Source: an uncultured Ruminococcus sp. (GTDB lineage: Bacteria; Bacillota; Clostridia; Oscillospirales; CAG-272). Taken from it: a stretch of 12,048 nt of DNA. Both the position numbers and the translations under genes were made by a program. Positions 6,056 to 12,048 of the stretch are shown one piece after another. How positions within the stretch are numbered: the first letter of the stretch is position 1; every line of letters starts with the position of its first letter. Under the pieces are notes generated by a model, which saw nothing but the letters and a program-made list of their open reading frames with translations, was not told where the DNA came from and did no database searches. Where the stretch lies: contig CACZOH010000119.1 in assembly GCA_902782785.1 (NCBI GenBank), positions 1 to 12,048 on the forward strand, read 5' to 3'.

Positions 6056-7114
6056 ATGAAGGACTTCAGGATCATCATGGCGGGCTGCGGAGATATCGCT
6101 TACCGCTGGCTCGATCACATCACAAAAAGAGACGACTGCGAGATAATCGCGATAGCGGAGAAAAATCCCGTACGCGCGGAAAACTACATCAAAAGATACA
6201 ACCTCAATCCCGTGCCGCCGATATATTCTTCGGTAGAGGAAGCGCTCGCCAAGGAAAAGGGCAACGTTCTGATAGACCTCACCTACGTCACCGTACATCA
6301 CGACATAGTGACGACGGCTCTGCGCGCGGGCTACGACGTTCTGGGCGAGAAGCCGATGGCGTTCACGGTAGATCAGGTCAACGATATGCTCAAAACCGTA
6401 GACGAGACGGGCAAGCGTTATTTCGTAATGCAGAACAGAAGATACATAGAGCAGGTCAAAAAGATCCGTCAGCTCGTTCTGTCCGGCATAATGGGCGACC
6501 CGTCGTATATCTGCAGCGATATATTCGTCTGCGCGGATATGGCTTCGATCAGAAATCAGTTCAAATATCCTCAGCTTCAGGACAACAACATACACAGCTT
6601 TGACCTTGCGAGATTTCTTGTGGGCGGAAAGCCGACGTCGGTCCATTATCACAGCTTCAACCCGAAGGGCTCGCTCTACACGGGCGACGGCGCGGGCGAC
6701 GCGGTATTTGAGTTCGACAACGACATAATCTACTCGTTCAGAGGCTACAACGGCACGGAGGGCAACTACACTTCGTGGGACAACGTTTGGCGTATCAACT
6801 GCGAGCGCGGTTCCGTGGTATGGGACGGCTTCGGCGACGCGAAATACGAATACTGTGACCACAACGGCGACATATTCAAGGGCATACCCTTCAAGGGCGG
6901 CATAATAGCGAGACCCGACGTGGTGCGCGATCAGCACGACGGCGCGCTTGAGGATATGTTCGACGCGTTAAAGACCGGCAGGACTCCTCTGCTCGACTGC
7001 AAGGACAACGTGAACAGCATAGCCATGGTGCTCGCGAGCGTTAAGAGCATAGAAGAAAACCGCAAAGTAAAAATAAAGGTAAGCGACACGTATCCTTACC
7101 TCGTTCTCGAATAA
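6056..7114 (+). CDS. Gfo/Idh/MocA family NAD(P)-dependent oxidoreductase (IolG-like)
   Basis: A 352-aa soluble sugar/polyol dehydrogenase-type enzyme. The N-terminal Rossmann domain starts at once with AGCGDIA (9-15). EKP (98-100) supplies the family's conserved Lys (K99). The C-terminal substrate domain includes the D-x-x-x-H pair in QDNNIHSFDLARFL (175-188; D176, H180), matching the Asp/His of inositol dehydrogenases. The length is usual for the family. GGAGG lies 9 nt before the ATG. It is first in a run with short gaps behind a consensus promoter. Members oxidise a hydroxyl of inositols, glucose, uronates or sugar acids with NAD(P), so the substrate cannot be stated. The following IolD-like gene makes a cyclitol or other polyol oxidation plausible, as inference only. 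Confidence 0.92.
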   Translation: MKDFRIIMAGCGDIAYRWLDHITKRDDCEIIAIAEKNPVRAENYIKRYNLNPVPPIYSSVEEALAKEKGNVLIDLTYVTVHHDIVTTALRAGYDVLGEKPMAFTVDQVNDMLKTVDETGKRYFVMQNRRYIEQVKKIRQLVLSGIMGDPSYICSDIFVCADMASIRNQFKYPQLQDNNIHSFDLARFLVGGKPTSVHYHSFNPKGSLYTGDGAGDAVFEFDNDIIYSFRGYNGTEGNYTSWDNVWRINCERGSVVWDGFGDAKYEYCDHNGDIFKGIPFKGGIIARPDVVRDQHDGALEDMFDALKTGRTPLLDCKDNVNSIAMVLASVKSIEENRKVKIKVSDTYPYLVLE

Positions 7115-7130
7115 TATAACGGAGGTCAAA

Positions 7131-8927
7131 ATGAAACTTACCGGCGGAGAAATAATCGTTAAAAAACTGACCGCCGAGGGCGTGCCCTACATTCTCGGCA
7201 TCCCCGGTCACGGCGTTCTCGGTCTGTTTGACGCGATAAGAAAAGAAGAAGAAGCTGGCAATATCAAATACATTCAGGTTAAACACGAGCAGGCGGCGAC
7301 CGCGATAGCCGACGGCTATTTCAGAGTCAAAAAAGAACCGCTCGCGGTGTTCGCCTCGATCGGCCCGGGCACGCTCAACCTCGGCATCGGTCTGGGAACG
7401 GCGTACGCCGATTCCACGCCGTTCCTCGCTCTCTGCGGAGATACGCACGTTCATATGAGCGGCGTCGGCGTTCTGCAGGAGCTTGAACGCTATAAGGACA
7501 GCAATATTTTAAGGAGCCTCGAGCCGCTGTCAAAGCGCGTATGGCGCGCCGAATCGGCAAGACAGCTGTCGCGTATAGTCGGCAACGCCTTCCGCGAGAT
7601 GACGGGCGGCAGAAAAGGTCCGTGCGTCATAGCGCTTCCGATGGACGTGCAGTCCGAATACGCGGAATTTGACGTGACGCCGGAAGCGGCGGAGCCGTCG
7701 TACAGCCCCTCCGCGGACGCGGAGGCGGTGAAAAAGGCGATAGAGCTGATGAAGACCGCAAAGCGTCCCGTAATACTTGCGGGCGGCGGAGCGATGAACT
7801 CGGGCGCGGGCGACGTTATAGTCAGGCTCGCGGAAAAATGGGGCGCCGGCATAATAACGACGCTCGCGGCAAAGGGCACCGTGGCGGAGGATCATCCGCA
7901 GTACTGCTTCCACACCGGCTCAAAGGGCACGGCGATAGGACTTGAGATAGCGTCGCACGCCGACGTGATACTCGCGCTCGGCACGCGTTTCGCGGACGAG
8001 ACGACGTGCTCGTACAGAAAGGGCGTCGCGTTCAACTTCCCGGATACGAAGCTGATACAGGTCGATATAGACGCGCACGAGATAGGCAAGAACTACAAGG
8101 CGGATATAGGCATAATAGCGAACGCAAAGGACACGGCGGAAAAGATACTCGAGGGCTTCGGCGATTTTGACGTGAACAAAGCGTACCTCGACGAGATAAA
8201 AGCGCTGCGCGAAAAATGGTTCGCCTACGTAAAGAGCAACAGGGAGATCAGCACGAACGAATTCACGATCTCCAAGCTCATAGGCGTGATGAACGAAACG
8301 CTGCCCGACGATACGATAATCTCAACGTCCTCCGGCAACACGCAGGCGCAGCTGTTCCAGGAATACTGCTATAAAAAACCGGGCTGCAACCTGACGACGG
8401 GCGGCTTCTCCACAATGGGCTGGGCTTTCCCCGCGGCAATGGGCGCAAAGCTGGCGGCGCCGGAAAGACCGGTCGTCGCGCTCGTCGGCGACGGCGACTT
8501 CATGATGGTCATGCAGGAGCTGTCCACGATGGCTCAGTACAATATTCCGATAATCGTCATAGTCGCGGACAACAGCGGCTGGATGGCGATAAAGGATCTG
8601 CAGATAGACGTTTTGGGAAAAGAAGCCGCGTTCGGCAACGATTTTGAGCAGAACGGAAAGAAATACGATCCCGATTTTGCAGCGATCGCGGAGGCATTCC
8701 ACATCAAATCGTACAAAGCCGACGGCAAAGAGAGCTTTGAGACGGCGCTGAAGGACGCGCTTGAGACGACAAGATCCGGCAAGCCCGCGTTCATACACGT
8801 TCCCGTTTCAAACGAATATCCGTATTCCGGCGGCAAGGCGTTCGGCTGGTGGGACGTTCCCGTACCCGCTTATATGGAAGAGAAAAAGCAGAACTACGAG
8901 AGCGGCAAGCGCGAGGAGACCGTTTAA
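7131..8927 (+). CDS. TPP-dependent enzyme, acetolactate synthase/IolD-like
   Basis: A 598-aa enzyme with the three domains of the pyruvate-oxidase/acetolactate-synthase superfamily. The PYR domain (about 1-175) has the activating Glu in KHEQAATA (E53) and SIGPGTLNLGIGL (76-88). The central domain (about 195-345) has RPVILAGGGA (212-221). The PP domain (about 385-575) has GFSTMGWAFPAAMG (425-438) and the TPP/metal motif GDGDFMMV (453-460) ending in DN (480-481). VLQELERY (114-121) recalls the VLQQVEHEY of IolD, the ring-opening hydrolase of inositol catabolism. It lacks the look of sulfoacetaldehyde acetyltransferase. GGAGG lies five nt before the ATG, and the gap after the oxidoreductase is 16 nt. 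The reaction could be hydrolytic C-C cleavage, decarboxylation or carboligation. I favour an IolD-like role weakly. Confidence 0.9.
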   Translation: MKLTGGEIIVKKLTAEGVPYILGIPGHGVLGLFDAIRKEEEAGNIKYIQVKHEQAATAIADGYFRVKKEPLAVFASIGPGTLNLGIGLGTAYADSTPFLALCGDTHVHMSGVGVLQELERYKDSNILRSLEPLSKRVWRAESARQLSRIVGNAFREMTGGRKGPCVIALPMDVQSEYAEFDVTPEAAEPSYSPSADAEAVKKAIELMKTAKRPVILAGGGAMNSGAGDVIVRLAEKWGAGIITTLAAKGTVAEDHPQYCFHTGSKGTAIGLEIASHADVILALGTRFADETTCSYRKGVAFNFPDTKLIQVDIDAHEIGKNYKADIGIIANAKDTAEKILEGFGDFDVNKAYLDEIKALREKWFAYVKSNREISTNEFTISKLIGVMNETLPDDTIISTSSGNTQAQLFQEYCYKKPGCNLTTGGFSTMGWAFPAAMGAKLAAPERPVVALVGDGDFMMVMQELSTMAQYNIPIIVIVADNSGWMAIKDLQIDVLGKEAAFGNDFEQNGKKYDPDFAAIAEAFHIKSYKADGKESFETALKDALETTRSGKPAFIHVPVSNEYPYSGGKAFGWWDVPVPAYMEEKKQNYESGKREETV

Positions 8928-8933
8928 AACGTT

Positions 8934-9758
8934 ATGGACAGAAAAACTACGATGAAAGCCGCCGCGGAAATACGCAAGCTCTGCATAAACGAGCTTGCGG
9001 CGGCGGGCTACGGTCATATAGGCGGCAGTATGTCCATTTGCGATATACTCGCCGTGCTTTATACCGATATCCTTGACGTGGACCCGAAGGACCCGAAAAA
9101 AAAGGACAGAGATTATCTCGTTCTGTCAAAGGGTCATTGCGGACCGGCGCTTTACGCGGCGCTTGCGTATAAAGGATATTTTGATACGGAGGAGCTTAAA
9201 ACGCTCAACCGGGGCGGCACTTCCCTGCCCTCTCACTGCGACAGGCTGAAAACGACGGGTATAGATATAAGCACCGGTTCTCTCGGTCAGGGTCTGTCCC
9301 TCGGAACAGGCGTCGCCATGGGAAAGAAGATACAGGGTATCGGCGGCAGAGTGTTCGTCATAGTCGGCGATGGCGAGCTGCAGGAGGGGCAGAACTGGGA
9401 GGCGGTACAGTTTATCGCCCACAACAGCCTTTCAAACCTCGTCATAATCGTTGACAACAACAAAAGACAGCTTGACGGCTATACGAAGGATATCTGTCAA
9501 ACGTTTGACTACAAAGCAAAATTCGAGGCCTTCGGCATCCACGCGTTTGAGGCGGACGGTCACGACGTTTCCGACATTTACGACAAGCTGACGACCGCCG
9601 TTAACACCTGCCCCGCCGTCGTCATAATGAACACGGAAAAGGGACACGGCTGTAAATTCGCGGAGATCCCCGGCTTCAATCACTATATGGTGATATCAAA
9701 GGAAATGGCGGACGAGGCGACGGCGGAGGTCGACAGAAGACTGGAGGCGAGCCTGTGA
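8934..9758 (+). CDS. Transketolase, N-terminal (TPP-binding) subunit
   Basis: A 274-aa half transketolase. Motifs in order: GHIGGSMSICDILAVLY (27-43), SKGH (65-68), TGSLGQGLS (114-122), the TPP motif GDGELQEGQNWEA (145-157) ending in DNNKRQLDG (174-182), and EKGHG (235-239). The length is normal for the N-half of split transketolases, which pair with a separate C-half encoded next door. The start at 8934 follows the preceding stop by 6 nt. The nearest Shine-Dalgarno-like GAGGAG is 15 nt away, so coupling to the upstream gene is likely; ATG 8952 is an alternative. Transfers a two-carbon ketol unit between ketose donor and aldose acceptor. Placement in a catabolic run argues for a dedicated substrate rather than general pentose phosphate duty. 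Confidence 0.93.
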   Translation: MDRKTTMKAAAEIRKLCINELAAAGYGHIGGSMSICDILAVLYTDILDVDPKDPKKKDRDYLVLSKGHCGPALYAALAYKGYFDTEELKTLNRGGTSLPSHCDRLKTTGIDISTGSLGQGLSLGTGVAMGKKIQGIGGRVFVIVGDGELQEGQNWEAVQFIAHNSLSNLVIIVDNNKRQLDGYTKDICQTFDYKAKFEAFGIHAFEADGHDVSDIYDKLTTAVNTCPAVVIMNTEKGHGCKFAEIPGFNHYMVISKEMADEATAEVDRRLEASL

Positions 9759-10720
9759 AACGACTTACCGACAATATTTCTTTAGGAACAAAAGAGATGC
9801 GCGCCGCCTACTGTGACGCGCTGATAAAAGAGGCCCGCGTAAACAGTAAGATCGTCGTCGTTGACGCGGACGTGAGCCATTCCGTCGGAACGGAGCCGTT
9901 TTATAAGGAGTTCCCCGGGCGGAGCGTAAACTGCGGCATAATGGAGGCGCACGCCGTCGGTATGTGCGCCGGTATGTCGGAGACCGGGCTTGTCCCGTTC
10001 TTCCATGCGTTCGGCGTGTTTGCGACAAGGCGCGTGTTCGATCAGATATTTCTGTCGTGCGCGTATCAGAAGCTGAACGTAAAGATAATCGGCGCGGATC
10101 CGGGCGTCACCGCCGCGTCCAACGGCGGAACGCATATGCCGTTTGAGGATATAGGGCTTATGCGCCTTATCCCCGGCTCGGTCATAATTGAGCCCGCGGA
10201 CGTCACGATGTACGAAGCGGCGGTCTCTTACATGGCGAACAACTACGGCGTCCATTATCTCCGCACCTCGCGCAGAAAGACGATGCGGATCTATAACGAC
10301 GGGGCGGAATTCGTTATAGGAAAAGCGAATAAGCTGAACGACGGAGACGACGTTTGTCTGACAGCGAGCGGCATTATGGTATACGAAGCGCTGAAAGCCG
10401 CGGATATGCTCGCGGAAAAAGGAATATCCGCAAGAGTGCTCGATATGCATACGATAAAACCGCTTGACGTGCAAGCCGTCCTTGACGCCGCAAAAGAATG
10501 CGGCGCGATAGTAACGGCGGAAAACCATAACGTTACGGGCGGACTCGGCGCCGCGGTATGCGAGGCGCTCGCGGAGACGGTCCCCGTACCGGTGGAGCGC
10601 GTCGGCGTCCGTGAATCGTTCGGAGAGGTGGGCACGCAGGATTATCTGCAGAAGCGTTTCGGACTTACCGCGGACGACATAGTAAAAGCGGCGTTAAAAT
10701 GCATATCGAGAAAAGCATAA
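9755..10720 (+). CDS. Transketolase, C-terminal (PYR and C-terminal domain) subunit
   Basis: A 321-aa partner of the preceding subunit, needed to complete the active site. The TPP-activating Glu is in NCGIMEAHAVGM (E64). The usual DGPTHQ element appears as NGGTHMPFEDIGL (123-135), keeping His127. LRTSRRK (169-175) is the sugar-contacting loop. The Rossmann-like C-terminal domain starts about 195, with RVLDMHTIKPLD (227-238) and AENHNVTGGLG (255-265). GTG start at 9755 overlaps the upstream TGA by 4 nt (GTGA), with GGAGG seven nt before it, so the two halves are made together. The family is certain; the change of Gln to Met after the His may reflect an unusual sugar substrate. Confidence 0.93.
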   Translation: MKRLTDNISLGTKEMRAAYCDALIKEARVNSKIVVVDADVSHSVGTEPFYKEFPGRSVNCGIMEAHAVGMCAGMSETGLVPFFHAFGVFATRRVFDQIFLSCAYQKLNVKIIGADPGVTAASNGGTHMPFEDIGLMRLIPGSVIIEPADVTMYEAAVSYMANNYGVHYLRTSRRKTMRIYNDGAEFVIGKANKLNDGDDVCLTASGIMVYEALKAADMLAEKGISARVLDMHTIKPLDVQAVLDAAKECGAIVTAENHNVTGGLGAAVCEALAETVPVPVERVGVRESFGEVGTQDYLQKRFGLTADDIVKAALKCISRKA

Positions 10721-10742
10721 AAAAGAGAGGTGGATTTAAAAA

Positions 10743-11327
10743 ATGAGGATCGCACTTATAAACGAGGTCTCTTCAAGAGACAAAAACCCGCTCGTGCTCG
10801 CCGCGCTGCAGGAAACGGGCAACGAGATTTTCAACGTCGGCTGTACCGCCGAGGAAGGCTCCCTGACTTATATACAGACGGGACTTATGGCGGGTATGGC
10901 GCTGAATTCCGGCGCGGCTGATTTCGTCGTAGGCGGCTGCGGCACGGGTCAGGGCTTCCTTATGTCCGCCATGCAGTATCCGGGCGTTTTCTGCGGACTT
11001 ATACAGGATTCGCTCGACGCGTGGCTGTTCTCGCAGATAAACGGCGGGAACTGCATCTCGCTTGCGCTGAACAAAGGTTTCGGCTGGGCGGGCGATATAA
11101 ACCTTAAATACATCTTTGAAAAGCTCTTTTTGGATCCTCCGGGACGCGGATATCCGCTTCACCGTGCGGAAAGTCAGCAGGCGTCAAGAGCCCTGCTTTG
11201 CAGTATAAGCGGTCAGACTCACAAAAGCTATGAGGAAATACTACGCCAAATAGACGGCAAAACGCTTGAGGCGGTGATGAACTACAAACCTTTTAAGGAG
11301 TTTATGGAGAAATATGGAAAGGCTTAA
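10743..11327 (+). CDS. RpiB/LacA/LacB family isomerase, DhuI-like long form
   Basis: A 194-aa isomerase, longer than classic RpiB (about 150 aa). It has the family core ADFVVGGCGTGQG (59-71, Cys66 at the RpiB catalytic position), YPGVFCGLIQDSLDAWLF (79-96), FSQINGGNCISLAL (96-109) in place of the HNNANVLSLG strand, and KGFGWAGDINLKYIFEKLF (111-129). The start MRIALINEVSSRDKN (1-15) and the GFGW block resemble, from memory, streptococcal DhuI, which isomerises 4-deoxy-5-keto-hexuronate and is an unrelated substitute for cupin KduI. The sulfo-TK pathway enzyme SqwI (4-deoxy-4-sulfoerythrose isomerase) belongs to the same superfamily. GAGAGG lies 12 nt before the ATG. The last 14 nt overlap the dehydrogenase gene. 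It therefore probably acts on a non-pentose, perhaps acidic, sugar. Confidence 0.9.
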   Translation: MRIALINEVSSRDKNPLVLAALQETGNEIFNVGCTAEEGSLTYIQTGLMAGMALNSGAADFVVGGCGTGQGFLMSAMQYPGVFCGLIQDSLDAWLFSQINGGNCISLALNKGFGWAGDINLKYIFEKLFLDPPGRGYPLHRAESQQASRALLCSISGQTHKSYEEILRQIDGKTLEAVMNYKPFKEFMEKYGKA

Positions 11328-12048
11328 TCTTTTTATAAACAATGAATTCGTACCGTCAAAGACGGAGGATTACTACAAGATATACAACCCGAGCACGGGC
11401 GAGGTCATAGCGGAAGCGCCGAAATGCACCCCGGACGAAGCCGAGCTTGCGATAAAGAGTGCGGCTGAGGCGTTTGAGAGCTGGAGAAACGTGCCGGTGC
11501 TTAAGCGCGTACAGGTGCTGCATAAGGTCAAGCAGTACATAGACGAAAATATGGACGAGCTTACGATGAGCGTAGCACGCGAAAACGGCAAAGCGTGGGA
11601 GGAAGCCAAGGGAGACGTGCTGAAAGCGCGCGAGGCTACGGAGCACGCGATATCCATGCCGTCCCTCATCATGGGCGAATCGCTTATGGACGCGTCGAAC
11701 GGATACGACACGGTGCTTTACCGCGAGTCGCTCGGCGTGTTCCTGGGCATAGCTCCCTGCAATTTCCCCGCGATGATACCCATGGGCTGGATGGTGCCGC
11801 TGTGCATAGCCTGCGGCAATACAATGGTGTTAAAGGCTTCGAGCACGACGCCTATGACGGCGCTGCGCTTTGCGGAGATATACCGCAAGGCGGGACTTCC
11901 CGCGGGCGTTCTCAACATCATAACCTGCGGCAGAGACGAGGTCGAGCGCATGATAGCGCACGAGGATATAAAGGGCGTTTCGTTCGTCGGTTCGACCAAG
12001 ACGGGACTTTCCGTATATGAACGCGCGTCAAAATACGGCAAGAGAGTG
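11314..12048 (+). CDS. Aldehyde dehydrogenase, MMSDH/IolA-like, cut by window edge
   Basis: The first 245 residues of an aldehyde dehydrogenase that continues past the window. FINNEFVPSK (7-16) and YNPSTGEVIAEAP (24-36) are the usual N-terminal strands. IAPCNFPAMIPMGWMVPL (146-163) contains the catalytic-site Asn (N150). VLKASSTTP (172-180) supplies K174 of the coenzyme site, and GVSFVGST (221-228) is the glycine turn. The catalytic Cys lies beyond the edge. Overall spacing and SLIMGESL (117-124) fit methylmalonate-semialdehyde dehydrogenase (IolA/MmsA), many of which form acyl-CoA. The position that is Glu in the usual KPSE is Ser here, suggesting relaxed NAD specificity or NADP use. The start overlaps the isomerase gene by 14 nt, with GGAGA 3 nt and AAGGAG 13 nt upstream. 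The substrate is presumably the aldehyde released by the upstream enzymes. Confidence 0.93.
   Translation, partial: MERLNLFINNEFVPSKTEDYYKIYNPSTGEVIAEAPKCTPDEAELAIKSAAEAFESWRNVPVLKRVQVLHKVKQYIDENMDELTMSVARENGKAWEEAKGDVLKAREATEHAISMPSLIMGESLMDASNGYDTVLYRESLGVFLGIAPCNFPAMIPMGWMVPLCIACGNTMVLKASSTTPMTALRFAEIYRKAGLPAGVLNIITCGRDEVERMIAHEDIKGVSFVGSTKTGLSVYERASKYGKRV

Noticed and set aside
6038..6937. 299-codon open frame on the minus strand
   Set aside because: Antisense of the Gfo/Idh/MocA gene, whose motifs, ribosome binding site and promoter are clear. The long frame results from codon bias.
7131..8927. Sulfoacetaldehyde acetyltransferase (Xsc) for the TPP enzyme
   Set aside because: It would suit a sulfonate pathway, but the N-terminal and GPG-region sequence does not resemble Xsc as I know it, and looks closer to IolD/acetolactate synthase.
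9782..10528. 248-codon open frame on the minus strand
   Set aside because: Antisense shadow of the transketolase C-half; no recognisable motif or ribosome binding site.
8934..10720. Deoxyxylulose-5-phosphate synthase or pyruvate dehydrogenase E1 instead of transketolase
   Set aside because: Two separate halves with GHIGGSMSICDIL, TGSLGQGLS and the LRTSR loop fit split transketolase; synthase-specific motifs are absent.
1..12048. CRISPR array, insertion sequence, prophage or tRNA/rRNA gene
   Set aside because: No regularly spaced repeats, transposase or integrase motifs, terminal inverted repeats or RNA gene signatures were seen on either strand.

Overview
The window looks like part of the chromosome of an anaerobic, gut-type Gram-positive Clostridia/Bacillota bacterium. 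The reasons are strong GGAGG ribosome binding sites, consensus sigma-A promoters, a coaE-lytic transglycosylase gene pair, a Clostridia-style ECF sigma/anti-sigma pair, roughly even GC and AT content, and frequent ATA isoleucine codons. The genus cannot be read from the sequence.

Layout. (1) 49-1217: coaE (dephospho-CoA kinase), overlapping by 4 nt a small membrane-anchored lytic transglycosylase gene, closed by a strong terminator at 1282-1334. (2) 1218-1547: a 330-nt gene-free stretch with that terminator, a bulged hairpin, a weak promoter candidate and a 12-bp palindrome. (3) 1548-3493: an ECF sigma factor overlapping by 4 nt a single-pass membrane protein, probably its anti-sigma factor, whose outer part carries YD (RHS-like) repeats. 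(4) 3504-4382, minus strand: an AraC-family regulator, convergent with the sigma pair and divergent from the next genes. (5) 4561-12048, plus strand: a catabolic locus running off the right edge. It encodes an L-fucose isomerase-like protein, then behind its own perfect-consensus promoter (5986-6014) a Gfo/Idh/MocA oxidoreductase, an IolD/acetolactate synthase-like TPP enzyme, a split transketolase (N and C halves), an RpiB/LacAB-type isomerase of the longer DhuI-like kind, and the first 245 residues of a methylmalonate-semialdehyde dehydrogenase-type aldehyde dehydrogenase.

How the genes may work together. The last locus is the most interesting part. I recognise each enzyme family, but not the combination as a standard named operon. 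Two readings compete. First, FucI-like isomerase + split transketolase + RpiB-like isomerase + aldehyde dehydrogenase is the enzyme set of the transketolase-type sulfoquinovose pathway (sulfo-TK). Second, IolG-like + IolD-like + IolA-like enzymes resemble inositol catabolism, with the RpiB-like protein possibly replacing IolB and the transketolase replacing the IolC/IolJ kinase-aldolase step. Neither explains every gene. No kinase, transporter or glycosidase is visible, so the substrate stays open. The AraC regulator is the obvious candidate for substrate sensing.
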